Counted from the stretch's first letter, positions 43,193-51,570 are shown. The stretch is DNA of 64,000 nt from JAHHTP01 sp964587555 (GCA_964587555.1 CAZPLR010000002.1:22518-86517); one strand, 5' to 3'. Translations and numbers: made by a program. The notes: generated by a model from the letters alone, not told the origin.

Positions 43193-43646
43193 TTATTTTC
43201 CCCACCAATAGTCCGGCTCTTTTTCACCGCGCAGGATGGCGATACAGTGATCGGCGTCCTCTCGCTCCCAGAGCGCGGCGATACCGAAGCTTTTTGACGT
43301 CGCATGCCGGATTCCACATTGCATTTGCGAGGATGTAAGCGCGCAGACCGTTCATCCCCCGCCCTTTTCACGGCCGCAGCCCTGTTCAAATATACCCTTG
43401 ACGTTATTTTCTGCGAAGAATTTTATATTTTCCGCTAAAACGTGCCAGTTTGGATGCGGCGTCCTTCCCGATATAAAAGCAGGACTCCTCCTTTTTTGGC
43501 ACAGATAAAATGGAAAAGTCGTGACCGGACATCTTTTTTAGATAGGCGGCTAATTCGCTTGCGGCGTAATGTTCGGCAGCGGCAGCGCTCTTCGAAACGC
43601 CGATGCTGACGTTCGGCACTTCTTTGATCCATAATTGCTGATTCAT
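43193..43646 (-). pseudogene. Decayed DUF4838 (glycosidase-like) gene remnant
   Basis: On the minus strand an N-terminal piece starts MNQQLWIKEVPNVSIGVSK and includes AAEHYAASELAAYLKKMSG, the N-terminal domain of DUF4838/alpha-glucuronidase-like proteins, then stops after about 80 residues. Immediately beyond, in another frame, comes FFAENNVKGIFEQGC, and in yet another frame LRAYILANAMWNPACDV; both match the far C-terminal part of DUF4838 proteins. The several-hundred-residue middle is missing. A final open stretch ends in KEPDYWWGK, which I do not recognise. The gene is therefore broken by a large deletion and at least two frame changes. Confidence 0.68.
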
Positions 43647-43681
43647 ATGAATGTTCTCTTTTTGGCAGTAATGATATGTCT

Positions 43682-44689
43682 TTATTTCGTTTTTTTCCAC
43701 GGATATAAAACGCCCTTTGCTTTGGAAAAGGCTGGATTACAGGCAAGCATTCGTGCGATCAAATCGTCAAGCGGCAGAACGTCCGCACTGGTGCTGCTCC
43801 GGATAATCCGGTTTTCCACTGCGGCTTCCTCTTCGCCGGATGCACCAAAGATCGCGCCCAGCGTTTCAAAGCAGCAGCTTTCCGCAGTAAGCTCGTCCAA
43901 AAGCGAATAGCCCTCTGAAAGCGAACCTTTCTTCGCTGCCCTGCAAAGGAAGCTGCATTGTAAGAGCGGAAAGGATAGCTCCCTTTCTGCAGCGATTCTT
44001 TCCTGCAGCGGAGAGGGCAGCATATGGAAAGCCGCATCCGCCGCTTTGTCCGGCGGAAGCAAAAACGCCATTGTGATCGCACAGACGAAAAAGACCGCCA
44101 AATGCAGCGCATCGCCGCGCGCTGTCATAAAAGCGTCGGTGAACGCCCGCTTTGCAGCGTTTTCGGGGTTGCCGGCGTTTAAAAGCGCCCAGCCAAGCAC
44201 GCGCGCCGCCGTTGCGGTATCGTAGGAAGCAAATGCCTGATATGCGCCGGCTTGATCGGCGGGAATGCCGTTTTCCACCATCCGGCAGACGGCATATTGT
44301 GGAAGCTTTGGAGTATTCAGCCAAGTTTTCCAGCTATCGAGAATTTCCGGTATGCCGATCCCGTGCGGGTAAGCTTCCGTAATTAAAAGAGGCAATTCAA
44401 AATAGTATTTTTGCGGCACTGTCTGCGGCAGGACTCTATTGCCGCCGTCGGAAAGCGCACGCTCCGCGCCGGATAGTAATCCGCTTGCTGCAAGCGTGAG
44501 CTTTCTTTGGAAATCTGCTTTTGAAAACGCGCTTTTTGCGGCGGGAAAATGGTAATCCGCTAAAAATGCCGCGCACGGCGGTTTTAGCCGTTTTCCGAAG
44601 GACGCCTTTTGACAGAAGTCTTTGATCTGCCTGTCTATCCAGACGTTTTGCTGCCGCAGGGATTTCTGAAAAGCATTGGAGGCGGGCAT
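43682..44689 (-). CDS. ADP-ribosylglycohydrolase-like protein (divergent)
   Basis: A 335-residue all-helical protein. The stretch ALLNAGNPENAAKRAFTDA followed by GDALHLAVFFVCAITMAFLL and then MLPSPLQERIAAE resembles the later half of ADP-ribosylglycohydrolases. The acidic metal-binding motifs of active members are not evident, so it may be inactive or have changed substrate. It starts seven bases after the stop of a NUDIX gene with no strong ribosome site, implying translational coupling. The NUDIX partner, an ADP-ribose pyrophosphatase type, fits the same pathway. Assignment is tentative. Confidence 0.5.
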   Translation of the reverse strand: MPASNAFQKSLRQQNVWIDRQIKDFCQKASFGKRLKPPCAAFLADYHFPAAKSAFSKADFQRKLTLAASGLLSGAERALSDGGNRVLPQTVPQKYYFELPLLITEAYPHGIGIPEILDSWKTWLNTPKLPQYAVCRMVENGIPADQAGAYQAFASYDTATAARVLGWALLNAGNPENAAKRAFTDAFMTARGDALHLAVFFVCAITMAFLLPPDKAADAAFHMLPSPLQERIAAERELSFPLLQCSFLCRAAKKGSLSEGYSLLDELTAESCCFETLGAIFGASGEEEAAVENRIIRSSTSADVLPLDDLIARMLACNPAFSKAKGVLYPWKKTK

Positions 44690-44696
44690 GCTGCGA

Positions 44697-45233
44697 TTAA
44701 ATTTCCAGCATAGTACACGCTTTTAATATAGCAAGCTGCGTCTTTGCATCCTCGATCTCGCCGCGCATCACCATCTTTTTCAGCTCGGTCAGCGGGATGG
44801 TTTCAATCTCTAAAAATTCGTCCTCATCCAACTGCTGGGTTCCATAATGCAGACCGCGAGCTAAGTACATATAGATGCGCTCGGTGTCATATGCCGGAGT
44901 TGGAAGCATCGAACCCAACGGAATCATCTCGTCGGCAGAAGCGCCTACCTCTTCCTTTAATTCGCGGATGCCGCAGGTCAGCGGATCTTCCCCCGCCTCC
45001 TTTTTTCCAGCAGGGATTTCTAATAGAATCTTTGCGAATGGATAGCGGAACTGCCGCACAACATACACCTTGTTATCCTTGGTGAGCGGCAGGATACAAA
45101 CGCCGCCGGTATGTTCAATTACCTCGCGGTAGGCTTCTATGCCGTTTTCCAGCAAGACCTCGTCGGTGTGAAGCGTCAGGATTTTCCCTTGAAACACCGT
45201 TTTTCGGGAAAGAGTTTTTTCGGTGATGACCAT
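44697..45233 (-). CDS. NUDIX hydrolase, ADP-ribose pyrophosphatase type
   Basis: A 178-residue enzyme likely to split ADP-ribose into AMP and ribose-5-phosphate. The NUDIX box (residues 76-98) is complete: G76, E82, and RELKEEVG with the metal-binding glutamates. The preceding LEIPAGKKEAGE and the N-terminal KTVFQGKILTLHTDEVLLENG are typical of the NudF/YqkG group. AAAGGGG precedes the ATG. It is the first gene of a two-gene unit with the glycohydrolase-like protein. Confidence 0.9.
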   Translation of the reverse strand: MVITEKTLSRKTVFQGKILTLHTDEVLLENGIEAYREVIEHTGGVCILPLTKDNKVYVVRQFRYPFAKILLEIPAGKKEAGEDPLTCGIRELKEEVGASADEMIPLGSMLPTPAYDTERIYMYLARGLHYGTQQLDEDEFLEIETIPLTELKKMVMRGEIEDAKTQLAILKACTMLEI

Positions 45234-45311
45234 GGGTATTTGACCCCTTTCTTTTTGCTATCGGTTACTTTCATCATAACACGATATTTCAAAAAATGCA
45301 ATTCCTTTTGC

Positions 45312-45353
45312 AAAAAGTCCCGCTTGTTTTCAAACGTAAAACAAGCGGGACTT
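45312..45353 (-). terminator. Terminator of the leucine-rich-repeat gene
   Basis: The 16-bp stem AAGTCCCGCTTGTTTT / AAAACAAGCGGGACTT with a seven-base loop is followed by TTTTTG on the minus strand. It separates the LRR gene from the NUDIX gene. Confidence 0.92.
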
Positions 45354-45370
45354 CCCTATGTGAAGAGAGG

Positions 45371-46759
45371 TTAATTTACAATGATAAAAATGATGTCGCT
45401 CTGGTTCGAGCCGTCGACCGACATAACCTTAACGGTGACGTAGCGGGTGGTGTCCGCATCGTTTAGCTTGGTGACGGTTAATTTTGAACCGCTGATAGAG
45501 GCCTTAACGCCGCGCACCTCGTCGACCGAATATTTACAGGTCTGGTTGGTTGCATTGGATGGATTTACCGTAAACAGCGAGGAAAGCTCAATCGTGCTTT
45601 CGCCGTCCTCCATGACGTGCATCTTCCCGGAGATGGAGGTGATCGGAACAAAGGTCTTTGTCGTCTGACGCTTTGCCCAGGCGGTGGAGAGATAAGAGCG
45701 GCTGGTCTTTGCTAAGATGGTGCTCTGAGAAAGCTTATTGCCGCACAGGTTGAGCGCATAATAATCGGTGGTCGTACATTTTAATTTGCTCAGCTTGGTT
45801 AAATTCGGCAGGGTGGAAAGCTTATTGTTTGCAAGATTCAGCTTCGTCAGATTGGTCAGTTTGGAAACATAAGAAGTAAGGGTGGAAATCTGATTATTCG
45901 AAAGATCCAAAACCGAAAGCTTGGTGCATTTGTAGATATAGCCCGAAACCGTGGTGATCTTGTTATTTGCGACATTGAGGGTGCGCAAATTGGTTAAATA
46001 CATCACCGAAGCAGGAACCTTTGGGAGCGCGTTATTCTGTAAGTACAGATTTTGCAGCTTGGTCAGCTTCTGCAATGCAGTGGTGGAAAGCGCTGTGATC
46101 TTATTGTTGCTCATATCCAGCGTCACCAGCGAGGTGTGGAATTTCAGATAAGCCGATAACGAGGTGATCTGGTTATTCGAGAGGTCTAAGGTCACCATCT
46201 TTTTCATGTATGCCACGCTCTTTGGAACGGCGGTCAGGCTGTTATAGGAAAGATCGAGCGAGGTAACTTTCGTCCAATATTTCGCGTAGTTGGAGAAGGT
46301 TTTGAAGCTGTTGCCGGAGAGATCTACCGTGACCAAATTGGTCAGATTCTTGATAGCGGTCGGCAAAGCGGTGAGCTTATTATAGCTTAAATTCAGCGTT
46401 TTCAGTTTAGTGACAGCACCTAAATCGCTGTGTGCTACGGAAAGACCGCAGTTTTGGATGGTCAGCGAAGTCAGATTCGGGAAATAGCGTAAGCCTCTTA
46501 GCGAGGTGACTTTTTCGTTGACGATGTAGATTTCGGTAACGTTCTTTGCTTCGCCGATGGTCAGCTTGCCGTCATTGTTGGCGTCGTAGTGACGCAGAAT
46601 GTAATTGTAAAGGGTGGTGTTGTAGATGCCGTCTATGCTTAAAGGGATTACATCCGAGTCGGCAGAGGCGGCGCTTACTGCGGCAGTCGGAATTAGGGAA
46701 ACGGCCATCAGCCCGCCTAAAGCAGCGCTGAGTATCTTACGAAATAGATTTTTTTTCAT
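45371..46759 (-). CDS. Secreted leucine-rich-repeat protein with EF-hand-like loop and Ig-like tail
   Basis: The 462 residues have a Sec signal peptide (MKKNLFRKILSAALGGLMAVS, cleavage near VSAAS), then an EF-hand/dockerin-like calcium loop DANNDGKLTIGE, about eleven leucine-rich repeats (LTSLDLSYNSLTAVPKSV and similar), and a C-terminal Ig-like domain of about 90 residues rich in Ser/Thr. There is no LPXTG motif, so it is probably released or loosely wall-bound. AGAGGT precedes the ATG at 46759; a longer in-frame extension is rejected. An adhesion or host-facing role is plausible but unproven. Confidence 0.88.
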   Translation of the reverse strand: MKKNLFRKILSAALGGLMAVSLIPTAAVSAASADSDVIPLSIDGIYNTTLYNYILRHYDANNDGKLTIGEAKNVTEIYIVNEKVTSLRGLRYFPNLTSLTIQNCGLSVAHSDLGAVTKLKTLNLSYNKLTALPTAIKNLTNLVTVDLSGNSFKTFSNYAKYWTKVTSLDLSYNSLTAVPKSVAYMKKMVTLDLSNNQITSLSAYLKFHTSLVTLDMSNNKITALSTTALQKLTKLQNLYLQNNALPKVPASVMYLTNLRTLNVANNKITTVSGYIYKCTKLSVLDLSNNQISTLTSYVSKLTNLTKLNLANNKLSTLPNLTKLSKLKCTTTDYYALNLCGNKLSQSTILAKTSRSYLSTAWAKRQTTKTFVPITSISGKMHVMEDGESTIELSSLFTVNPSNATNQTCKYSVDEVRGVKASISGSKLTVTKLNDADTTRYVTVKVMSVDGSNQSDIIFIIVN

Positions 46760-46776
46760 GAAATACCTCTTTTCAA

Positions 46777-46805
46777 TTGTTTTTCCATACTGATTGTGAT
46801 ATAAT
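46777..46805 (+). promoter_or_regulatory. Probable promoter of the EEP hydrolase gene
   Basis: TTGTTT (46777-46782), 17 bases, and TATAAT (46800-46805). It would start transcription just before a structured leader. Confidence 0.55.
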
Positions 46806-46811
46806 GAAATG

Positions 46812-46895
46812 AGCCGATACAGGCTTGTACGGCGTCTCCCCAAGCCGCAATCAAAGGGAGATTTCTGTCCGTTCAATAATATGTTCGTAGCTATC
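46812..46895. other. Structured intergenic element, possible regulatory RNA
   Basis: Outer arms AGCCGATA (46812-46819) and TATCGGCT (ending near 46895) can close an 84-base domain. Inside, GGCTTG (46822-46827) pairs with CAAGCC (46841-46846), while CTCCC in its loop (46836-46840) can pair with GGGAG (46856-46860), a pseudoknot-like layout. It does not match any riboswitch class I know. Confidence 0.45.
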
Positions 46896-46944
46896 GGCTG
46901 TAATTTTGGGGGAAGCAAATAAAAATTCAAAGGGGATTTTTGCT

Positions 46945-47715
46945 ATGCAGGGAGTCATTATGACGTTTAATATCCGTTACGACAATCCGTACGACGGTCA
47001 GAATTGCTGGAAGCGCAGAAGAGACTTTGTGTTTGAAACCTTAATTGAAAAAGCGCCGGACATTCTGTGCTTACAGGAAGTTTTGCCGCATGTAAAAAAC
47101 GACTTGGAGCTGAACCTAGCCGATTACAATTTCTGCGGCTGCGGCAGAGACCGGAATTTACAGGGAGAATACAATCCGATCGGCTATCGCAGAGAGAAAT
47201 TCGACCTGCTGTTCACGCAAACCTTCTGGCTTAGCAGCAGACCGGATACCGCTGGTTCGATGAATCCGTACTCTGTAGATCTGCCGCGTATCTGTACGCA
47301 GGTGATCCTGCGGGAGAAGGAGGAAGGCAAGGTTTTTTCGGTTTATAACACCCATCTGGATCATATGAGCGAAAAGGCGCGCATTTGGGGGATGAACGTG
47401 ATCTTCGAGCAGATGCGGAAATTCGCTCTGCTGGACAGCTTGATTACCGGCGATTTCAACTCTTTCCCGGACAGCGAGGAGATACGCTATTTTGAAACCT
47501 ATAATCCTCTCTCGCTGGTAAACCTCAGCGATACTTCGGCACTGCCGGTTCCGTTTACTTATCATGATTTTACCGGTCAGACGCCAAGCAGCAAAATAGA
47601 CTATATCTACGCGACCCCGTCGGTTCAAAAGCTGTCGTTCGATACTGTGTGCGACACGAGAGAGGACTTGGAGCTGTCCGACCACTATCCTTGCGTCTGT
47701 GCATTCGCACTGTAA
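46945..47715 (+). CDS. Endonuclease/exonuclease/phosphatase family hydrolase
   Basis: A 256-residue metal-dependent phosphodiesterase. Family motifs in order: TFNIRYDN (Asn), CLQEV (Glu), NTHLDHMSE, TGDFNSFP (Asp/Asn) and SDHYP (Asp/His). The substrate (DNA, nucleotide or lipid headgroup) cannot be told. The start is the ATG at 46945, ten bases after AAAGGGG; a TTG thirteen codons upstream lacks a site. No signal peptide. It lies downstream of the structured element. Confidence 0.88.
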   Translation: MQGVIMTFNIRYDNPYDGQNCWKRRRDFVFETLIEKAPDILCLQEVLPHVKNDLELNLADYNFCGCGRDRNLQGEYNPIGYRREKFDLLFTQTFWLSSRPDTAGSMNPYSVDLPRICTQVILREKEEGKVFSVYNTHLDHMSEKARIWGMNVIFEQMRKFALLDSLITGDFNSFPDSEEIRYFETYNPLSLVNLSDTSALPVPFTYHDFTGQTPSSKIDYIYATPSVQKLSFDTVCDTREDLELSDHYPCVCAFAL

Positions 47716-47799
47716 TCTGAATCGGCAGGATATCATAAAAAGGGAAAGCAGACCGCCGGAAAGAATGTTGGCGGCGGTTGAGAAAGGGGGCGGTATGGG

Positions 47800-48213
47800 A
47801 TGCAGTATGAAAAATCGTGCGGCGCGGTTATTTACCGAAAGTTTCATGGAAATACCGAGCTGCTTCTGATTAAACACGTTAACGGCGGGCACTGGTCCTT
47901 CCCGAAGGGGCATGTGGAAGCAGGCGAAACGGAGGAAGAAACAGCAAAGCGGGAGATCATGGAGGAAACCGGACTTGAGGTGGTTTTGGATACCAGCTTT
48001 CGCGAGGTTGTTTCCTATTCTCCGAAGAAAGACACCAAGAAAGACGTAATCTATTTTTTGGCGAAAGCGGTCAATTATGATTTTACTCCGCAGCAGGAAG
48101 AAATTGCGCAGATCAGATGGGTGGAGATCAACCGCACGCAGTCCGTTTTGAGCTATGATAACGATAAGCAGCTTGCCGCAAAAGCAAAGCCGTTTATTAA
48201 GGACATGGTCTGA
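47800..48213 (+). CDS. NUDIX hydrolase, dinucleoside tetraphosphatase type
   Basis: A 137-residue enzyme. The NUDIX box begins at G37 (GHVEAGETEEETAKREIMEETGL, residues 37-59). The stretch KSCGAVIYRK at the N-terminus and HWSFPKGH are characteristic of asymmetric Ap4A hydrolases. AAAGGGGG lies nine bases before the ATG. It is 84 bases after the EEP hydrolase gene on the same strand, possibly one transcript. Confidence 0.88.
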   Translation: MQYEKSCGAVIYRKFHGNTELLLIKHVNGGHWSFPKGHVEAGETEEETAKREIMEETGLEVVLDTSFREVVSYSPKKDTKKDVIYFLAKAVNYDFTPQQEEIAQIRWVEINRTQSVLSYDNDKQLAAKAKPFIKDMV

Positions 48214-48228
48214 CAGAGCTTTTGGAAA

Positions 48229-48272
48229 GAGTCTTGATACGGCTTCATAAAAGCATAACACAGTCAAGACTC
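48229..48272 (+). repeat. Inverted repeat after the NUDIX gene
   Basis: GAGTCTTGA (48229-48237) and TCAAGACTC (48264-48272) could form a nine-bp stem with a 26-base loop. There is no T run, so termination is doubtful. Confidence 0.45.
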
Positions 48273-48482
48273 GTTTGCGCCGGATAACCTCTGCCCTGCC
48301 GATAGAATTTTTTAAGCTGTTTTTCTACCTTTATCGTATTAGACAAAATCAGGCAATCTATGCGGCGCGTGTTTTTTATATGTAAGGTTTTCCTGCTATG
48401 GCATAAACGCAAAGGTATATTCTCCCTTCTTTGCGCATACCTTGTTCCAAAAGGCGATATGCATAAAGGAGGAATATGGGAT

Positions 48483-49172
48483 ATGAGAAAATATGCGGCG
48501 GTGCTGGTCTGTCTTTCCGTGCTTTTCGTTTTTACTCTTTGCGGATGCAGCGGCGAAAGCGGCAGACTGTGCAAAACGTTACAGGCAAGCGCTCAACTGA
48601 CTGAGGCGCAGTCCGGCGGTGTCATGCAGATCCGAAGCAGTTCGTCCGAAGCGGAGGATATGAAGCTGACCTTCCGCTACCTGTACGATGCGGATGGAGT
48701 GATGCACTACTGCGTCGAGCAGTTTGACAGCACCGACAGACGGCTTTTTTTGGAGTACCATGACGGCGAACTGATTCAGCAATGGCTTTTGGGGCACGGC
48801 AGCAGCACGTTCGACCAAACGAGCAGCCGCTTTGTGCAGTATACCAAGGATCATCCGTATAAGTATATCCCGCTGGTCTGCACGGTTCCGGAGGAAAAGT
48901 CGGTGACCGGCGTCACAGCGGAACAAAAGAACGGCGTGACAGTGTACACCCTGACGCTCGACCCGGCAAAGGTCGGCGGCGAGGCAAGTTTAAAGGAGCC
49001 TCTTGCCTCCCGTACTGTGACCTATGAGGTCGGCTCGGATGGGATGATCTCCCGTTACACCGAAGCCAGCGTTTATACCGGCGAGGATGGCGCAGAAAAA
49101 AGCTATGAGCTGGATATTGCGCTTTCTGAGCTTGGAAAGATTAGCGAAGTGACGCTTCCTGCGATTGAATAA
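48483..49172 (+). CDS. Predicted lipoprotein of unknown function
   Basis: A 229-residue protein with a lipoprotein signal peptide and lipobox LCGC within VLFVFTLCGCSGES. The mature part is polar, with no family I recognise; it has the look of a LolA/LppX-like or DUF lipoprotein (repeated beta-strand blocks such as LTFRYLYDADGVMHY and VTYEVGSDGMISRY). I chose the ATG at 48483, ten bases after AAAGGAGG; a longer upstream extension is rejected because the lipoprotein signal should start the protein. It ends at a terminator. Confidence 0.78.
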   Translation: MRKYAAVLVCLSVLFVFTLCGCSGESGRLCKTLQASAQLTEAQSGGVMQIRSSSSEAEDMKLTFRYLYDADGVMHYCVEQFDSTDRRLFLEYHDGELIQQWLLGHGSSTFDQTSSRFVQYTKDHPYKYIPLVCTVPEEKSVTGVTAEQKNGVTVYTLTLDPAKVGGEASLKEPLASRTVTYEVGSDGMISRYTEASVYTGEDGAEKSYELDIALSELGKISEVTLPAIE

Positions 49173-49196
49173 CGGTTAAATATAAAAAAAGAAGCT

Positions 49197-49244
49197 GCCT
49201 TTGGGGCACCCTCCGCGAGGAAGGCGCCCCAAAGGCGGTTTTTG
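49197..49244 (+). terminator. Lipoprotein gene terminator
   Basis: Stem GCCTTTGGGGC / GCCCCAAAGGC with an 18-base loop is followed by GGTTTTTG. Confidence 0.85.
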
Positions 49245-49403
49245 TATCAAAACGGAATAATGATTTTGTTGAACGGTACGAACAATCCATACCGCTTCAA
49301 AAATATAGTGATGCGTAAATTATGTTTACATTGGCAATCCGCTGTATCGGCCGAAGGGAAAGCCGCTTCCTGATGCAGCCCTCCCTTAGGAGCGGCTTTT
49401 TTT
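49245..49403 (+). ncRNA. Possible small transcript ending in an orphan terminator
   Basis: No coding frame is present, yet a second plus-strand terminator (AAAGCCGCT at 49359-49367, AGCGGCTTT at 49391-49399, then T to 49403) follows the first. It may be a tandem terminator or end a small RNA starting after 49245. No clear promoter was found. Confidence 0.3.
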
Positions 49404-49411
49404 GAAATCAA

Positions 49412-49450
49412 GAAAAACCGCGCTGTCTCCTGCGTAAGAGACGGCGCGGT
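49412..49450 (-). terminator. groEL terminator
   Basis: On the minus strand, stem ACCGCGC-GTCTC / GAGAC-GCGCGGT with one mismatch is followed by TTTTTC. It lies 36 bases beyond the groEL stop. Confidence 0.85.
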
Positions 49451-49486
49451 AAATGCTGTACGGCTTGGCAGCCTTTTGCGGATGGA

Positions 49487-51127
49487 TTAGTACATACCGC
49501 CGCCCATACCGCCCATGTCGGCAGCCGGAGCAGCCGGAGCTGCCGGCTCCTTGACGTCGGTAACTAAGCTTTCGGTGGTCAGCACCATCGAAGCGACCGA
49601 AGCGGCGTTCTGTAAGGCGCTTCTGGTAACCTTGGTCGGGTCGACAATGCCGCTCGGAATCATCTCGCAGTAGATTTCCTTATATACGTCAAAGCCGTAG
49701 CCGATCCTGCCGGAATTTATGATCTTGTCAATGATGACAGAGCCTTCTAAGCCCGCGTTCTTCGCAATCTGACGAACCGGCTCCTCCAGCGCGCGCAGCA
49801 CGATGTTCACACCGGTCTTTTCGTCGCTGTCTAAGTCAGACTCCGCCAGAGCCTTGATTGCCGGGATCGCGTTTAATAATGCGATGCCGCCGCCTGCGAC
49901 AACGCCCTCCTCGACTGCCGCCTTGGTGGCAGCCAGAGCGTCTTCGATGCGCAGCTTCTTTTCCTTCATTTCGATCTCAGTCGCAGCGCCGACGCGGATA
50001 ACCGCAACGCCGCCCGCTAATTTCGCTAAACGCTCCTGTAATTTCTCGCGGTCGAAGTCGGAGGTGGTAATCTCAAGCTGTGCGCGAATCTGCGCGATAC
50101 GATTCTGGATTGCAGCCTTGTCTCCGGCGCCGTCGACAATGGTGGTAGTTTCCTTGGTGACCTTGACCTGTTTTGCACGGCCCAGCATATCCATCGTGGT
50201 TTCTTTTAATTCGTAGCCGACTTCCTCGCTGACAACTACGCCGCCGGTTAAGACAGCGATATCCTGCAGCATCTCTTTTCTTCTGTCGCCAAAGCCCGGT
50301 GCTTTGACTGCAACGCAGTTGAAGGTGCCGCGCAGCTTGTTGACAATCAGGGTGGAGAGCGCCTCGCCTTCAACGTCTTCAGCGATGATTACCAGCTTTT
50401 TGCCGGACTGGACGATCTGCTCCAGCAGCGGGAGAAGGTCTTGGATCGAAGAAATCTTCTTATCGGTAATCAGAAGCAGCGCGTCTTCCATCACAGCTTC
50501 CATCTTGTCGGTGTCCGTTACCATATACGGCGTGATGTAGCCGTGGTCAAACTGCATGCCCTCGACGGTATCGCAATGAGTTTCTGCGGTCTTAGATTCC
50601 TCAACGGTAATAACGCCGTCCTTGCCGACAACCTCCATTGCCTGCGCAATCTGCTCGCCGACCTCCTCGTCGCCGGAGGAAACGGTGGCGACGCGCTTGA
50701 TATCCTCGCTGCCGTCTACTGCCTTGGAATTATGGATAACTTCGGCAATCGCTGCATCGACCGCTTTTTTAATTCCCTTTTTCACAATCATCGGGTTCGC
50801 GCCAGCGGCAACGTTCTTCATACCCTCGCGGACAAGCGCCTGCGCCAGCAGGGTGGCGGTGGTGGTGCCGTCGCCGGCGGCATCGTTTGTTTTGGTTGCA
50901 ACCTCTTTGACAAGCTGCGCGCCCATGTTCTGGAACGGATTCTCTAATTCGATCTCTTTCGCGATGGTTACGCCGTCGTTGGTAATCAGCGGAGCGCCGA
51001 ATTTCTTATCCAGTACAACGTTGCGTCCCTTTGGACCTAAGGTGATTTTTACAGTATCTGCGAGCTGGTCGATGCCGACTTGAAGCGCTTTTCTTGCTTC
51101 CTCGCCGTAGATGATTTGTTTTGCCAT
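49487..51127 (-). CDS. groEL: Chaperonin GroEL (60 kDa)
   Basis: Double-ring ATP-dependent folding chamber. The 546 residues are full length, with GDGTTTATLLAQALV in the ATP site and the Gly/Met-rich C-terminal tail (MGGMGGGMY). It follows groES by 38 bases in the same HrcA-controlled transcript. Confidence 0.98.
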   Translation of the reverse strand: MAKQIIYGEEARKALQVGIDQLADTVKITLGPKGRNVVLDKKFGAPLITNDGVTIAKEIELENPFQNMGAQLVKEVATKTNDAAGDGTTTATLLAQALVREGMKNVAAGANPMIVKKGIKKAVDAAIAEVIHNSKAVDGSEDIKRVATVSSGDEEVGEQIAQAMEVVGKDGVITVEESKTAETHCDTVEGMQFDHGYITPYMVTDTDKMEAVMEDALLLITDKKISSIQDLLPLLEQIVQSGKKLVIIAEDVEGEALSTLIVNKLRGTFNCVAVKAPGFGDRRKEMLQDIAVLTGGVVVSEEVGYELKETTMDMLGRAKQVKVTKETTTIVDGAGDKAAIQNRIAQIRAQLEITTSDFDREKLQERLAKLAGGVAVIRVGAATEIEMKEKKLRIEDALAATKAAVEEGVVAGGGIALLNAIPAIKALAESDLDSDEKTGVNIVLRALEEPVRQIAKNAGLEGSVIIDKIINSGRIGYGFDVYKEIYCEMIPSGIVDPTKVTRSALQNAASVASMVLTTESLVTDVKEPAAPAAPAADMGGMGGGMY

Positions 51128-51165
51128 AATAGACTCCTTCTTTCTTCTTTCAAGCTATGGGCGGT

Positions 51166-51450
51166 TTACTCTACAACCGCTAAAATGTCTGACTGACGCA
51201 CGATGATGTAATTCTCGCTGTCTAATTTTACCTCTGTCCCGGCATATTTAGAGAATAACACCTTATCGCCGGCCTTAACCTCCATCTTGATCTCCTTGCC
51301 GTCGACAACGCCGCCCGGCCCTACTTCCAAAACTTCCGCCATCTGCGGCTTCTCTTTCGCAGAGCCGGCTAAAATGATGCCGCTTTTGGTGGTTTCTTCC
51401 GCTTCGACCATCTTGATTACAACACGGTCTGCTAAAGGTTTGATTTTCAT
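51166..51450 (-). CDS. groES: Co-chaperonin GroES (10 kDa)
   Basis: Heptameric lid for GroEL. The 94 residues start MKIKPLADRVVIKM and carry the mobile-loop region TTKSGIILAGSAKEKPQ. AGGGGGAA precedes the ATG. It is the first gene of the operon, about 50 bases after a CIRCE operator. Confidence 0.98.
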   Translation of the reverse strand: MKIKPLADRVVIKMVEAEETTKSGIILAGSAKEKPQMAEVLEVGPGGVVDGKEIKMEVKAGDKVLFSKYAGTEVKLDSENYIIVRQSDILAVVE

Positions 51451-51501
51451 GAGTGGTTCCCCCTTGTATTTGTACCTTTGAAAATGTTTGGTGCGAATGG
51501 T

Positions 51502-51528
51502 TTAGCACTCAAAAACTTCGAGTGCTAA
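51502..51528. promoter_or_regulatory. CIRCE operator (HrcA binding site)
   Basis: TTAGCACTC-N9-GAGTGCTAA is a perfect CIRCE element, located between the groES promoter and start. It predicts repression by HrcA and heat induction. hrcA itself is not in the window. Confidence 0.97.
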
Positions 51529-51542
51529 ACTTTACAATATAT

Positions 51543-51570
51543 ATTGTACTCATTTTTTCAGTTTTGTCAA
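51543..51570 (-). promoter_or_regulatory. groESL promoter
   Basis: On the minus strand, TTGACA (51565-51570), 16 bases, and TACAAT (51543-51548), directly upstream of CIRCE. Confidence 0.88.

Noticed and set aside
45500..46500. Regularly spaced DNA repeats that might suggest a CRISPR or tandem repeat array
   Set aside because: The spacing is the leucine-rich-repeat period in the protein; units are diverged and coding.
47158..48267. Long open frame antisense to the EEP and NUDIX genes
   Set aside because: It crosses two well-supported genes and has no recognisable motif.
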